A stretch of 10,589 bases of DNA, from positions 1 to 10,589 of the forward strand of contig LSSN01000643.1 in the NCBI GenBank assembly GCA_001970855.1. Direction: 5' to 3'. A model generated the notes under the pieces. It was not told the origin of the DNA. It made no database searches and saw only the letters and a list, made by a program, of their open reading frames with translations. Shown here piece after piece: positions 1-8,448 of the stretch. The translations under genes were made by a program, and so were the position numbers. The DNA comes from Smittium culicis (taxonomy: Eukaryota; Kickxellomycota; Harpellomycetes; Harpellales; Legeriomycetaceae). How positions within the stretch are numbered: the first letter of the stretch is position 1; each line of letters opens with the position of its first letter.

Positions 1-933
1 CTATATCTTAGAGTCTTTTACATACTTATTACACTGTTTTAATAAATTAATACTAATAAAAAACATTATAAATCAATTGATATAAAATTATAAGGCCAAA
101 TCAGTCAATATTCTTTTGGCGTGTTCTATTATTAGCAAAATGAAAAGATATCTGGAATTCTATTTTAGTATTGCTATTGTTGTGTCCAAAGATAATATAA
201 ATACTGGTATATTAAATGGATCGAATTAGAATTATTCAACTAAAGTGACGCCTTTCTAATTATCAGATAAATTAGTTTATTTAATAAATACGGTAAACTG
301 GGTAAGGTATTAGCTACTAAAAATGAAACTGACTTTTCTCATAAAGGAAAAAAGCCACTATTTATATAACTGAAAACTAACGATAATAAATCCTTTGTTA
401 AAACAATAAGTTGTACTTTTGGGAACATCTAGAACGTTCCAGTCTAAGAATAGCACAGAATAAAAATTGCCATGATTATCTAATGTTGATTCTGCTTTGG
501 TTACAAAACTAAATATAGACTTAGTAAATATAGGCAATTAAATAATCGCATATATTTGCTATTGGTTTTACATAACACTATATGAAAAATATTAAATCAA
601 TGTTCAGAACGAGCCATTACTAAATGGCTTAGCTCCACATTCAAGATTTTATTTTACATACTTTTCTCAATATGTGAATTGTAACCAACCTAAGCCAATT
701 TTTATCAATTCTACATATTAATTTACATAGTCAAATTTTACGAGACTTAGTAGTAAAACGAAAAGGTTTTTCCCAAATAAGTTTTTTCGTCTTATTGTGA
801 AACAACTACCACTATCATTTCTATTATATATTTTCTTCCTTTTCAAATACTATTTTCCAGGCTTTAAAATAAACCTTTTATAATAAGACTAAAATCATAC
901 TTTAATAGCACAATATCATGCATTCATTAGTAA
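1..933. other. Non-coding stretch, nothing identifiable
   Basis: The first ~780 bases are slightly less AT-rich than the rest. One plus-strand frame (about 230-700) gives lysine-rich stretches such as KYGKLGKVLATKNETDF, but it is interrupted by many stops of all three kinds at roughly the chance rate. I see no gene, RNA or promoter. Confidence 0.6.
612..629. repeat. 7-bp inverted repeat AGCCATT/AATGGCT
   Basis: AGCCATT, loop ACTA, AATGGCT. It is less AT-rich than the surroundings. No gene context. Confidence 0.7.
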
Positions 934-1048
934 TGTGAGGTTTTTATTTTTTTTTTGATATTTTCAATTAATTAAATTTTTGGTATGATAATTCAAAAAT
1001 TCAATTTTTTAATACAAAAATGAATTAATTTCAATCATTAGCCTCACA
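934..1048. repeat. 115-bp imperfect foldback sequence, MITE-like
   Basis: TGTGAGG at 934-940 is the exact reverse complement of CCTCACA at 1042-1048. Inside, AATTAATTAAATTTTTGGTAT (966-986) pairs imperfectly with ATACAAAAATGAATTAATT (1012-1030). The left arm also has a T10 run (947-956). Size and nested inverted arms resemble a small non-autonomous foldback element, but the seven-base outer arm is short, the flanks show no clear target duplication and I see no second copy. Confidence 0.35.
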
Positions 1049-2019
1049 ATCGTTTTTTGGAATCTTTTTACAAGTATTTTGATGTATTTATTTAGTATGC
1101 GATAGATAATTTTTTTGACCTATAGTTTATCAGGGATTTATGACACTCTTTTTTTGAGTATGAATGATTTTTTGGAATCACAATCAAGAAAATTTATATT
1201 TATTTATATTTTGTTATTAAACAAAATTAATTTTTTTGAAAAGAGGTTTTATTGAAATGTTGAGATTTAGAAAAAAAAATTATTTATTAAAATAAGGATA
1301 ATTTTGAAAAGGTAATTAAAAGCCCCCTTCAGATTGTGAGAATTGGCTTTGACCATGAGTATAAGATAATGCTGCTTTTAACACCTATAATAATCTAAGG
1401 ATATTTATTATACACTTACAAGAAAAAAAATTCTCGATTATAAACCTATTATATTTCAATTCCTAATATAAACGTAAACAGGAAAAATTTAAATAGATAG
1501 TTTATAAGTATGAATGAATAAATAAATTGTAAGTAAATAATAAATAAAAAATCTGATTAAATATAATTTTTTTTAATGGCGTTCGAATAGGAAATATATA
1601 ATTCAAAGAATTCTCAGAAATAAATATTCTACCTTTAAATATTTTGTATAAATTTAAATCCATAAGGGACCGGAAATTTATTTTGAGCGAATTATATAAA
1701 TCTTTTTTTATTCTATCAACATATGCAGTTTTTCTATTAAAATAGACCCCAATATCGTTAGTAATATTAAAACTACTGAACTAAAATTAATGAAAGGTTT
1801 AATGGTTTTTAAATTTTAAATTAGTTTGGAATAAAATTTGCGAAATGATTTTTTGACCTCTTAGCTATCATTTTTAACTAAACCATTTTAGTTATTAGCT
1901 TTTTATATGTGAAAATAATTAAGCTGGTATTTTAATATACTTTTATCATATAATAGTTGGTGGGAAAATATTAAAAAACTTAACTAACATCATTTCATTA
2001 TTTTATTCTCTATTTTATT
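1049..2019. other. Non-coding AT-rich stretch
   Basis: I see no gene. It contains homopolymer-rich DNA, a small hairpin (1875-1894) and an isolated GTTCGAAT (1581-1588) that resembles a tRNA T-loop but lacks the stems and upstream half of a tRNA. Confidence 0.7.
1875..1894. repeat. 8-bp inverted repeat with 4-base loop
   Basis: TAACTAAA, loop CCAT, TTTAGTTA. A small perfect hairpin with no neighbouring gene, so no function is inferred. Confidence 0.7.
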
Positions 2020-2067
2020 ATTTAAGTATATGCTCTATTTAATATTTAAGTATATACTCTATTTAAT
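2020..2067. repeat. Two 24-bp tandem repeat units
   Basis: The unit starts ATTTAAGTATAT and ends CTCTATTTAAT. Copies at 2020-2043 and 2044-2067 differ at one base (G at 2032, A at 2056). A more diverged third copy may precede them (about 1996-2019). Confidence 0.9.
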
Positions 2068-2827
2068 ATTTATTTTCTTTAGCTGGAAAAAATTGCTAAA
2101 AATTTAAGATATAGAATATTTAGTTTTTTTTTCAAATTAAATCTTCAGAAGAAATGTTTCTTTTTTTCTCACTAGTTTTTTGAAAAGCAATTTCATTCGT
2201 TATGTTTTATTCTTAAAAAATCCTATGAAATATCTATTTAAATTAACATAAACCCATATAACAGTGCAATTTTTTGGTACTTTTAATTGATTATCCTAAA
2301 AAAAGAAAAAATATTCGCTTTATTTTATTAATCTAAATCTCATTTTCTCAGAAATTGAGGCTCCCAAACAAATATTTTTTAGATTCGTACTATTTTCTTC
2401 CAAATCGGATCTTGTTCAGATTATTTTATAATATTATTTAAATGTTTTGACTTTTTCATTTCCCTTTCGTTGAATCTGATCTATGATTTATACATATATT
2501 TTTCTATTTTCTATATTTTAGATTAATAACGCACTCTCTGATTATTTTACTCGATTTCTATATGTTTTAAATTATTTAAATTGATTTAAATTTCTACAAA
2601 ATTCGTCAAAAAAGTTATTCATATATTATTTTTCTCCTAATCGATGATTAAGTGCAACAATATTTTCACTTAGGGTTTTTTTGATTTCAATTTCTTTAAC
2701 CCTTGATCTAGAATTTTTACACTTAATTTCTGATTATATTTATGTTATATCTTCATTTTATTTTAATAATATTCTTTTGATGTAATGAACTTGATTATCT
2801 AAAATCTTTTTTTAAAAGTTTTATAAA
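2068..2827. other. Non-coding T-rich stretch
   Basis: The plus strand is strongly T-rich, with no open frame of note and no repeat beyond short AT motifs. Confidence 0.7.
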
Positions 2828-2839
2828 ATCAAATTTGAT
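2828..2839. repeat. 12-bp perfect palindrome ATCAAATTTGAT
   Basis: Exact palindrome without spacer. Its half-site ATCAAA recurs in the inverted repeat at 2967-2991. On its own it is plausible by chance in AT-rich DNA; it is noted for the clustering. Confidence 0.7.
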
Positions 2840-2888
2840 GATAGATGTTAGATTCAAATGTTTTTTATCAAGAGAAAACAGAAAATTC

Positions 2889-2927
2889 AAAGACTTATAG
2901 ATTCGATAAATGAATCTATAAGTCTTT
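2889..2927. repeat. Perfect 16-bp inverted repeat, 7-base loop
   Basis: AAAGACTTATAGATTC (2889-2904) is followed by the loop GATAAAT and an exact reverse complement (2912-2927). It is the strongest hairpin I see in the window. It is not followed by a clear T-run and is near no gene, so I do not call it a terminator. It is the first of three consecutive hairpins. Confidence 0.9.
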
Positions 2928-2938
2928 TATACTATTTA

Positions 2939-2954
2939 GATCAATGAATTGATC
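2939..2954. repeat. Perfect 7-bp inverted repeat, GATCAAT/ATTGATC
   Basis: GATCAAT, two spacer bases (GA) and ATTGATC form a near-palindrome of 16 bases. A two-base loop is too tight for a real hairpin, so a dyad for protein binding or chance are the alternatives. It lies 11 bases after the 16-bp hairpin. Confidence 0.75.
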
Positions 2955-2966
2955 AAAATTAATCCA

Positions 2967-2991
2967 ATCAAATCTTAACAATAGATTTGAT
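2967..2991. repeat. Perfect 9-bp inverted repeat, 7-base loop
   Basis: ATCAAATCT (2967-2975), loop TAACAAT and AGATTTGAT (2983-2991). It has the same loop length as the 16-bp hairpin upstream. Its ATCAAA/TTTGAT ends match the palindrome at 2828-2839. Confidence 0.8.
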
Positions 2992-5289
2992 CTGCCCTAT
3001 AGTTTTATCTTCCACTAATCAAGTAATATAGTAATGCATTAGTTTTTATTTACGTAATTTAATATGCAAGCGTTCAGCTATCTTATGTATACCATTTTAT
3101 TCTCTAATATTAAGAATTATGATCAGAATGTATCAATTAGTCACTTTTAACAGTATTAAAATTCCCTAAAATCAATAATCCTCCACTTTAATTTGCAGTA
3201 AAAAGTTTTTTATGTTATAAGATACTATTATTGTCCTCCTGTATTTTTGAATATTTTAAAAATAGAGGTTTTCTACTTCTAATTACTGATTATTTTCTGA
3301 AGTATCATTCAAAATTTTAATTTTTCTTTCAAAGTATAATTAATAATCCAGAACTATCAAATTATTGTTATTATTAATAGTTGTAGTGTATTTTTACCAG
3401 CTAATTTAATTTCAAAAGTACATATTTAGAAGTAAGAATATATTTTTTTGATATTTATTTCAAAAAAGCATAATATTTAAGCATTATTAATTCTGTTTAG
3501 CTATGCGAAGATTGGTTATTTTATAAGAAATAGCTTGATCATTGAAGGTATTTGTTTTGATTCAATTTTTTTTAAAATTTTTTTCAAGTTTCATTATTTA
3601 TAAAACTTCTCTGCTCATGATTATAGAGCCGAAATTATTGATATCAGAGTATTAGATAGGTTGATAGCTGTCTCCTAAGCATATAAAAACATGAAAAATA
3701 TTTATGATCCATCTGTTTAAATCACCAGTGTTACTAATAAATATAAGAGCTTTAATAGAGTCATTATATTCATTTGATGTATTTTCGCTATCAGGTATTG
3801 CGTTTTTTTATATAAATATTATTCGGAAATATTTTTTCTCTAATTGATACTATTATTTTAACTTTTTTTCTCTTCACTCTATTATTCATTTCTTATAGAG
3901 AGTATTCACTTCCAAGAATACTTATCATATTACTGTAATTTTTAGGGTCTTTTATCTTGTAATATATATGATTTTTAACTGGTTAAAGATCTTTCCCGGT
4001 GCATTTAAGAAAGTTTTCCCTTCAAATATGTTTTAATTCTCGCTTATTAATATATACGTCGATGATTTAATACTAATCGAATTAATTAAATAATCATTTA
4101 ACAATTCTTTTAAGGATCATGGTGATTTTTTATTAAAAGACAATTTCGTATGTGTTTGAGAATTTTCAACTGAAATAGCCTCTTATTCGATCAATTATTT
4201 ATTTGTTTATTTGAACTTTATCTGTTTTTCTATTTATATTTCATAAATAGATATTTTTAAAAAAAGCTTGGCTATTATACTGTATTCTTTTTATTTTATT
4301 TTATTATTTTTCGTTTACCATTTTAATTTCTAGAATCTTTATTTTTCTTAATGTATTTAATTTCAAAATTTGCATAAATTTTGATACCATTCGAATTATA
4401 GATACCATTATATCATTAATTTTTAGAATTTGAGTGTAACTTGATTCTATTTTTGCTTTAAAAATTTTCTTGATGCTTTTATACTAGATTTAATTAAGTT
4501 TGGTGAGTTTTAGAGCCTTTTTCCTTGATTTTAATCAATTTCTTATAAATTCAGATGATTATCTAGAAACAGCATTTATATGTATATATCAGTGTAAGAA
4601 TTTATGATTAGATAGTTTTGACCATCACTATAATCTAATTTTCCGGAAATATCAGTTTTTTTATTGTTGAAAGTCATTTATTTTCTCGTTATTTATTGAT
4701 TAATTTGTACATTAATTGTGAATTTTACAAATTTTTTTCCCTTATATTAAATATTTCAAAACATGATTGAATATCACTTATTTTCTCATAAATTTAGACT
4801 AAAATATGCTAAATTCTACAACCAAAATTTTATTGAGTACTCACGTATATAAAATCGTTTTTTTTTGGCGAAATACAAGATATATTTCCATAGATGAAAC
4901 AGGTTTATATATATATGTAAATTTATATGTTAATTTTCTAGTATCAATGGAAGTTCAATCTGATGAACTTATATAGTTTTCGACAAAACAGAATAATTTA
5001 ATTTTTGGGGTGAAAGGAATTACTCTTTTTGGTTTTAATTACGGTTTGATGTGAGTTTATTTGATCTAGTATTTGAAATTATTGTTTATAATAAATCATA
5101 TTTAAAAAAAATAGTAAATAAGCTTATTTCGTGGTATTATATTTATAATTTACCTATTTTTCTCGCTAGCGTTTTGTATTTTAGTTATTTCTATATTGTT
5201 ATATATATGTTTATAATCTATTGACTTCAAGCTAATTCTAAATTTGATGAATCTTTATTCTTGTAAATTTAAAATAAAATAAAAAAATC
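2992..5289. other. Non-coding T-rich gene desert
   Basis: About 2.3 kb without a recognisable gene, RNA or mobile element. The plus strand carries roughly twice as much T as A in sampled lines, until an abrupt reversal at about 5265. Confidence 0.7.
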
Positions 5290-5307
5290 TTGATAAAAAA
5301 TTATCAA
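5290..5307. repeat. 7-bp inverted repeat TTGATAA/TTATCAA
   Basis: Perfect 7-bp stem with loop AAAA, lying about 25 bases after the plus strand switches from T-rich to A-rich. Confidence 0.7.
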
Positions 5308-5318
5308 ACCCAACATAA

Positions 5319-5690
5319 TGGAAAAGTGGGCGATCTCTATATTACCATAAATCTCAGTCCCTTTTTCATAAAGATCCAATAGTACCCGTATATCTTAAAA
5401 TAGTGTCATGGCGATTACTTTTCTTAGTATCGTGCAAACACAGTAAACTTAAGTGTAATAAATATATGATAAGATAAGATATATTAAACTTGAAAACGGA
5501 AGGTAATCATAAGAATAAAAGGAATTTGGGATAAAAAACTCAATGCTAAAATCCCATTACTAAAATATGGTTTATAGTTGGGAGAAGCTAGATATCTTCT
5601 GCTTAGTCTTCGGTATTGACCGCGACACTTATAAGAAGTGTAGATAAACAAAAAATGCTAAAAGAAATATAAGAGTGAGATAATATTTAT
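5319..5690. other. Less AT-rich patch, possible unassigned fossil coding DNA
   Basis: G+C rises clearly here. On the plus strand an open stretch without ATG runs from 5319 for about 50 codons, ending near a CKHSKLKCNKY sequence. Later, in other frames, come KVIIRIKGIWDKKLNAKI and FGIDRDTYKKC. On the minus strand an open stretch of about 57 codons includes YKCRGQYRRLSRRYLAS. These compete on both strands and none matches a family I can name firmly. A decayed ISXO2-like transposase or a retroelement fragment is conceivable but unproven. Confidence 0.25.
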
Positions 5691-5911
5691 TAATTTCAGC
5701 TTTCGGTGAAAAATTCCTTTCATTCTTGATCTAACAAGAAAATATTTTTTTATGACTTGCCAAGATCCACTAACATTTTTATGCTAAAAGTTCATAATAC
5801 TTTTCTGCTTTAATTCATTATTTATATATTGAATACTACTTTTCATGAAAATTTTTTTACTGGTAGGTAAATTTCATCCATAGCTCTGTTAATATTAAAA
5901 ATGAACGGTTC

Positions 5912-5928
5912 ATATATATATATATATA
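5912..5928. repeat. AT dinucleotide microsatellite
   Basis: Seventeen bases of alternating A and T. Ordinary simple-sequence DNA. Confidence 0.9.
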
Positions 5929-6064
5929 ATCTTGGGAATTTTTGACTACAGGCTAAATATAATATTAGTTTAATCCTTAGTTATACTATTAGGTAGAATC
6001 TCATCAAATGAATTTAAAAAGATAAACCGTTTTTTCCTTTTAAAATTAGCCAATGCTAATCGTG

Positions 6065-6085
6065 GAGTTCTTTTTTAAAAAACTC
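6065..6085. repeat. Imperfect hairpin GAGTT...AACTC
   Basis: GAGTT (6065-6069) pairs with AACTC (6081-6085). T6071-6073 could also pair with A6077-6079 across one mismatch. The right arm overlaps the alternative left transposon end at about 6082. Confidence 0.6.
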
Positions 6086-6313
6086 GGCAAATAATAAGAT
6101 TCGCAAAAATTATATATATATTTGTATGTAATTTATAGCAGAATTAGTAAAATTTTTTCTAGAAAAAAATTTTTTGAATAAAATTCGTGAAAAATAAATA
6201 AATTAAATTAAAAATTCTAAAAGATTTTGGTTGGAATTATGAATTCTAAAAAAATTGATAAAAACGAAGCTTTTATTAGCTTTTTTTGCAGCTTATTAAA
6301 AAAAATCAAAATC

Positions 6314-6341
6314 TGGTCTTAATTATACGCGAAATTTTCAA
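6314..6341 (+). repeat. Candidate left terminal inverted repeat
   Basis: It begins TGGTCTTAATTATACGCG and continues GAAATTTTCAA. Against the right end it shares TGGT, then a partly matching AT stretch that is three bases shorter, then CGCGAAA and a similar downstream run. The match is imperfect, and the sequence is short in a very AT-rich background, so this is a best guess. Confidence 0.35.
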
Positions 6342-7177
6342 GAATTTTTTTCAAGTTAATTTTACTCAACCAGCTCATTCTATTTCTACAAGACCTCAAT
6401 AAAATATAAAATTATCTGATAAGTACCTTATGCTTCATCATTTTTTATCTCTTTATAAAATCCTTTAAAAAAATAATTATGAAACAAAATGAGTTAATTA
6501 CACGAAAGAATTCTTATCAATCCCGAACAGTGTTTGATCCTAAAATTAAACAATATCAATTATGGTTGAATGAATAGTTTAAGTAAATTTTAAATAATAT
6601 TTTTTTTATAATAAACCAAATCAAAATAGCCTATCATACATTATACTTTTTAGAATCAATTTTCTTTTTTCCATAAAACGTTTACGAAACTCAATATTCC
6701 TGCCTTAATTTTAGGACTAGAAAAAAAATATAATTAGGCCGTTAACACTTTTTATAGAGATTATAATGCAAAAAGATTCACCTATTTTATTATTTCATAT
6801 AAATTTACATTCATTTCTTTATATTAAAGAAACTATATTTATTTTGAACAAAGTAATTTAAACTTAATTTTAGATTTTTTTATTAAGTAAAAAAACTTCA
6901 CATATAAATTTATAAAAGTTTAAAATTTTTCTTTGGTTTTTTTTTAAACGGTTTATAATATTATTGTATGGGTGGTAAAATCTTCTAATTTTTGAATTTA
7001 TACTTTTTTCTCTAAGCTCATTTTCGTCAGATTGATCGAAAATAGCTCTTCTTTTTTCTATAATATTTTTTCTTTAATCTAGTCTTGAAATTAACTTTTA
7101 TAATTTTGAACTTTAAATTATTTTCCATAATTTGATCTTAGATCATTTTCATTTTTATAAAATAAATCTTTGCAAAA
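6342..7177. other. Probable 3' non-coding part of the transposon remnant
   Basis: It lies between the transposase stop and the proposed left end. Apart from the doubtful 32-residue frame (6479-6577) it is AT-rich with no motif I recognise. If the left border is wrong, part of this is host DNA. Confidence 0.4.
6479..6577 (+). CDS. 32-residue ATG open frame, unassigned, doubtful
   Basis: ATG at 6479 to TAG at 6575-6577. The peptide begins MKQNELITRK and ends YQLWLNE, charged and polar, without a membrane segment or known motif. The frame is open upstream of the ATG back to 6410, giving 55 sense codons in total, long for this AT-rich DNA. It lies inside the proposed transposon, convergent to the transposase. 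It could be a scrap of coding sequence or chance. I recognise no family. Confidence 0.12.
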   Translation: MKQNELITRKNSYQSRTVFDPKIKQYQLWLNE

Positions 7178-7480
7178 TTAATCGTCATCAGAACTTTCAT
7201 CTATAAGAGCGTCGTTTAATAATCTATTGTTAGATCTTTAAAAGCTAATTATGTACCGATATTTAAGCAATATATTTTTAAATTTATAATCATATTGCTT
7301 GTTTCTATGAAGTTATTGTTACGTATTCATGGAATTAGTTTTTCCAGACACCAATTAAACATGGGGATTGTAACTAATTCTCAAGATTTTGGGATATTTT
7401 ATATAAAATTAGATATGCTAAAAATTTTCCAAAAATCTGATACTGTATTATATGCATTTCTAACCGAGTCATTTAGCCTG

Positions 7481-7795
7481 TCAAAAGTTTTTTTCATAAT
7501 ATGCTTTAAATGTCAAAATAACTCCTTTTTCCATAGGCTGGATCATAGAAGTAGAATTTGAAGGAATGAAAAGAACTCCTATTCCTTCTACTATATTAGA
7601 TAAATATTTAGAGATTAATGATACATTTTTCATTAAAATTAATATTTTAAACTCAATATTCAACTTTTTACAATGATATTTTAGCTCATAATAGAGTTCA
7701 TTTTTGCTGTGTTCTTTTAAAGCTCTAGCGATTTCAAAAGCCTTTATTAAAATTGGCTTTAATTTATAATCGCCTGTTGAAATTGGTCCTAGCAT
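7481..7795 (-). pseudogene. Catalytic-domain segment of the Tigger-like transposase relic
   Basis: This is the longest surviving open stretch of the transposase, 104 codons. It begins at TGDYKLKPILI (a core beta-strand of the DDE domain). It continues through RALKEHSKN and FKILILMKN, where the family has an Asp before the Asn, to STSMIQPMEKG, where the family usually has QPMDQG. The ATG at 7795 is probably an ordinary internal Met codon, since the preceding conserved blocks lie upstream in another frame. The stretch ends at a TGA created by a frame slip in a 7-A run (7488-7494); the family sequence continues in the next frame with TFDRLND and FWKIF. About 25-30 residues normally found between HSKN and the YC-containing helix are missing near 7693-7700. 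I annotate it as a fragment of the larger pseudogene, not as a gene. Confidence 0.9.
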
Positions 7796-7913
7796 CGTTT
7801 TTTACATTATTTTTTAAGTGTTTAAACCCAGAAAAAAAATTTTTTTCTAGCAAAAATTAAGCTCCTTTCGGCATACGTTTCCAATAAAGACAAGTACTGT
7901 CGATATTAAATAT

Positions 7914-7968
7914 CAATATTAATAATAAAGTTAAATTAGGAATATTTTCTTATATATTAATAATTTAC
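7914..7968 (-). other. 55-base insert interrupting the transposase, intron-like
   Basis: The conserved block reads DYLHCQ up to 7969 and resumes as IFNIDST from 7913; in the family Q and IFN are adjacent. The 55 bases between start with GTAAAT on the minus strand and contain CTAAT about two-thirds of the way in. They end TTG, one base away from the TAG of a normal acceptor. An 11-base sequence (minus strand ATTATTAATAT) is repeated inside it at 7954-7964 and 7916-7926. It may be a decayed spliceosomal intron or a small insertion or duplication. No in-frame reading crosses it. Confidence 0.4.
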
Positions 7969-8027
7969 CTGACAGTGTAGATAATCCTATTCTTTAATAG
8001 TTTTACTCATTAATTCGGGGATTTGCT

Positions 8028-8448
8028 TGCAGCTTTATGATCACCGCTCGCTGCTTCTCCAGCAATTATTTTTTGTTTCCTTTCTTACGCTTAAAATTTT
8101 CAAACCACTCACTACATGGAGAGAAAGTGATATTTTCTTCGCTTTGGAAAGCTTCTTTAATATCATCAAATATTGATAGTACTTTTGCTTAATAGATGTT
8201 GTAGCCGCGGAATTTTTCCTATATTGTAAGTCTATCCATTCTTTTATGATTTTTTCCATTTTAGAAATAATCTCATGTCTATGATAAAAATTTATCTTTA
8301 CTATAGCTAGACGAAATTGTATCGATTTTTCTAATTTTTTCAGAATTTTTAATAATATACCTCAAAGTTCTTTCATTTTTGCAACTTTGGATGCATTGTT
8401 TTCATTTTGAAGTGCGTTTAGAACTTTTATCTTTTCAGATATTGACAT
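8028..8448 (-). pseudogene. Helix-turn-helix/CENP-B DNA-binding part of the transposase relic
   Basis: Two DNA-binding domains can be read. The first HTH runs from 8448 (ISEKIKVLNALQ, NASKVAK) and, after a TGA at 8362-8364, continues in the same frame with LLKILKKLEKSI. The same frame leads through RHEIISK into MEKIIKEWIDLQYRK, which opens the CENP-B-type HTH. A frame change at about 8188 (AAGCAAAAG) moves the rest of this domain, SIFDDIKEAFQ and CSEWFENFKRKKG, into another frame. A third frame, entered after a 6-A run at 8069-8074, gives GEAASGDHKAA, the linker seen in Tigger proteins before the catalytic domain. The last roughly 45 residues of the open frame that starts at 8259 are therefore out-of-frame translation, not real protein. 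Confidence 0.85.

Larger units (their letters stand above)
5691..6313. other. Non-coding stretch left of the transposon
   Basis: It contains the AT microsatellite (5912-5928), the hairpin at 6065-6085 and the ATTCGCAAAAATT sequence that could be an alternative left transposon end. I see no gene. Confidence 0.6.

Noticed and set aside
100..720. Long stop-interrupted plus-strand frame suggesting a reassigned TAA/TAG code
   Set aside because: Reading TAA and TAG as glutamine gives a protein-like string, but TGA stops occur too and the total stop rate is close to chance for this composition. The transposase relic also shows all three stops, as expected of decay.
1054..1181. Repeated TTTTTTGGAATC as a regulatory motif
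   Set aside because: Two copies about 115 bases apart in T-rich DNA with no gene nearby; chance is the simplest explanation.
1581..1588. GTTCGAAT as a tRNA T-loop
   Set aside because: No flanking complementary T-stem, anticodon arm or acceptor stem could be found.
2889..2927. The 16-bp hairpin as a rho-independent terminator
   Set aside because: There is no adjacent gene, the stem is AT-rich with no proper T-tract after it, and the window looks eukaryotic.
7295..7561. 88-codon open stretch on the plus strand
   Set aside because: It starts with TTG and lies antisense to the C-terminal part of the transposase relic, so it is a shadow frame.
8041..8170. C-terminal half of the minus-strand open frame beginning at 8259
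   Set aside because: After about 8188 the family motifs move to another frame, so the serine- and lysine-rich remainder is out-of-frame translation and should not be used for homology claims.
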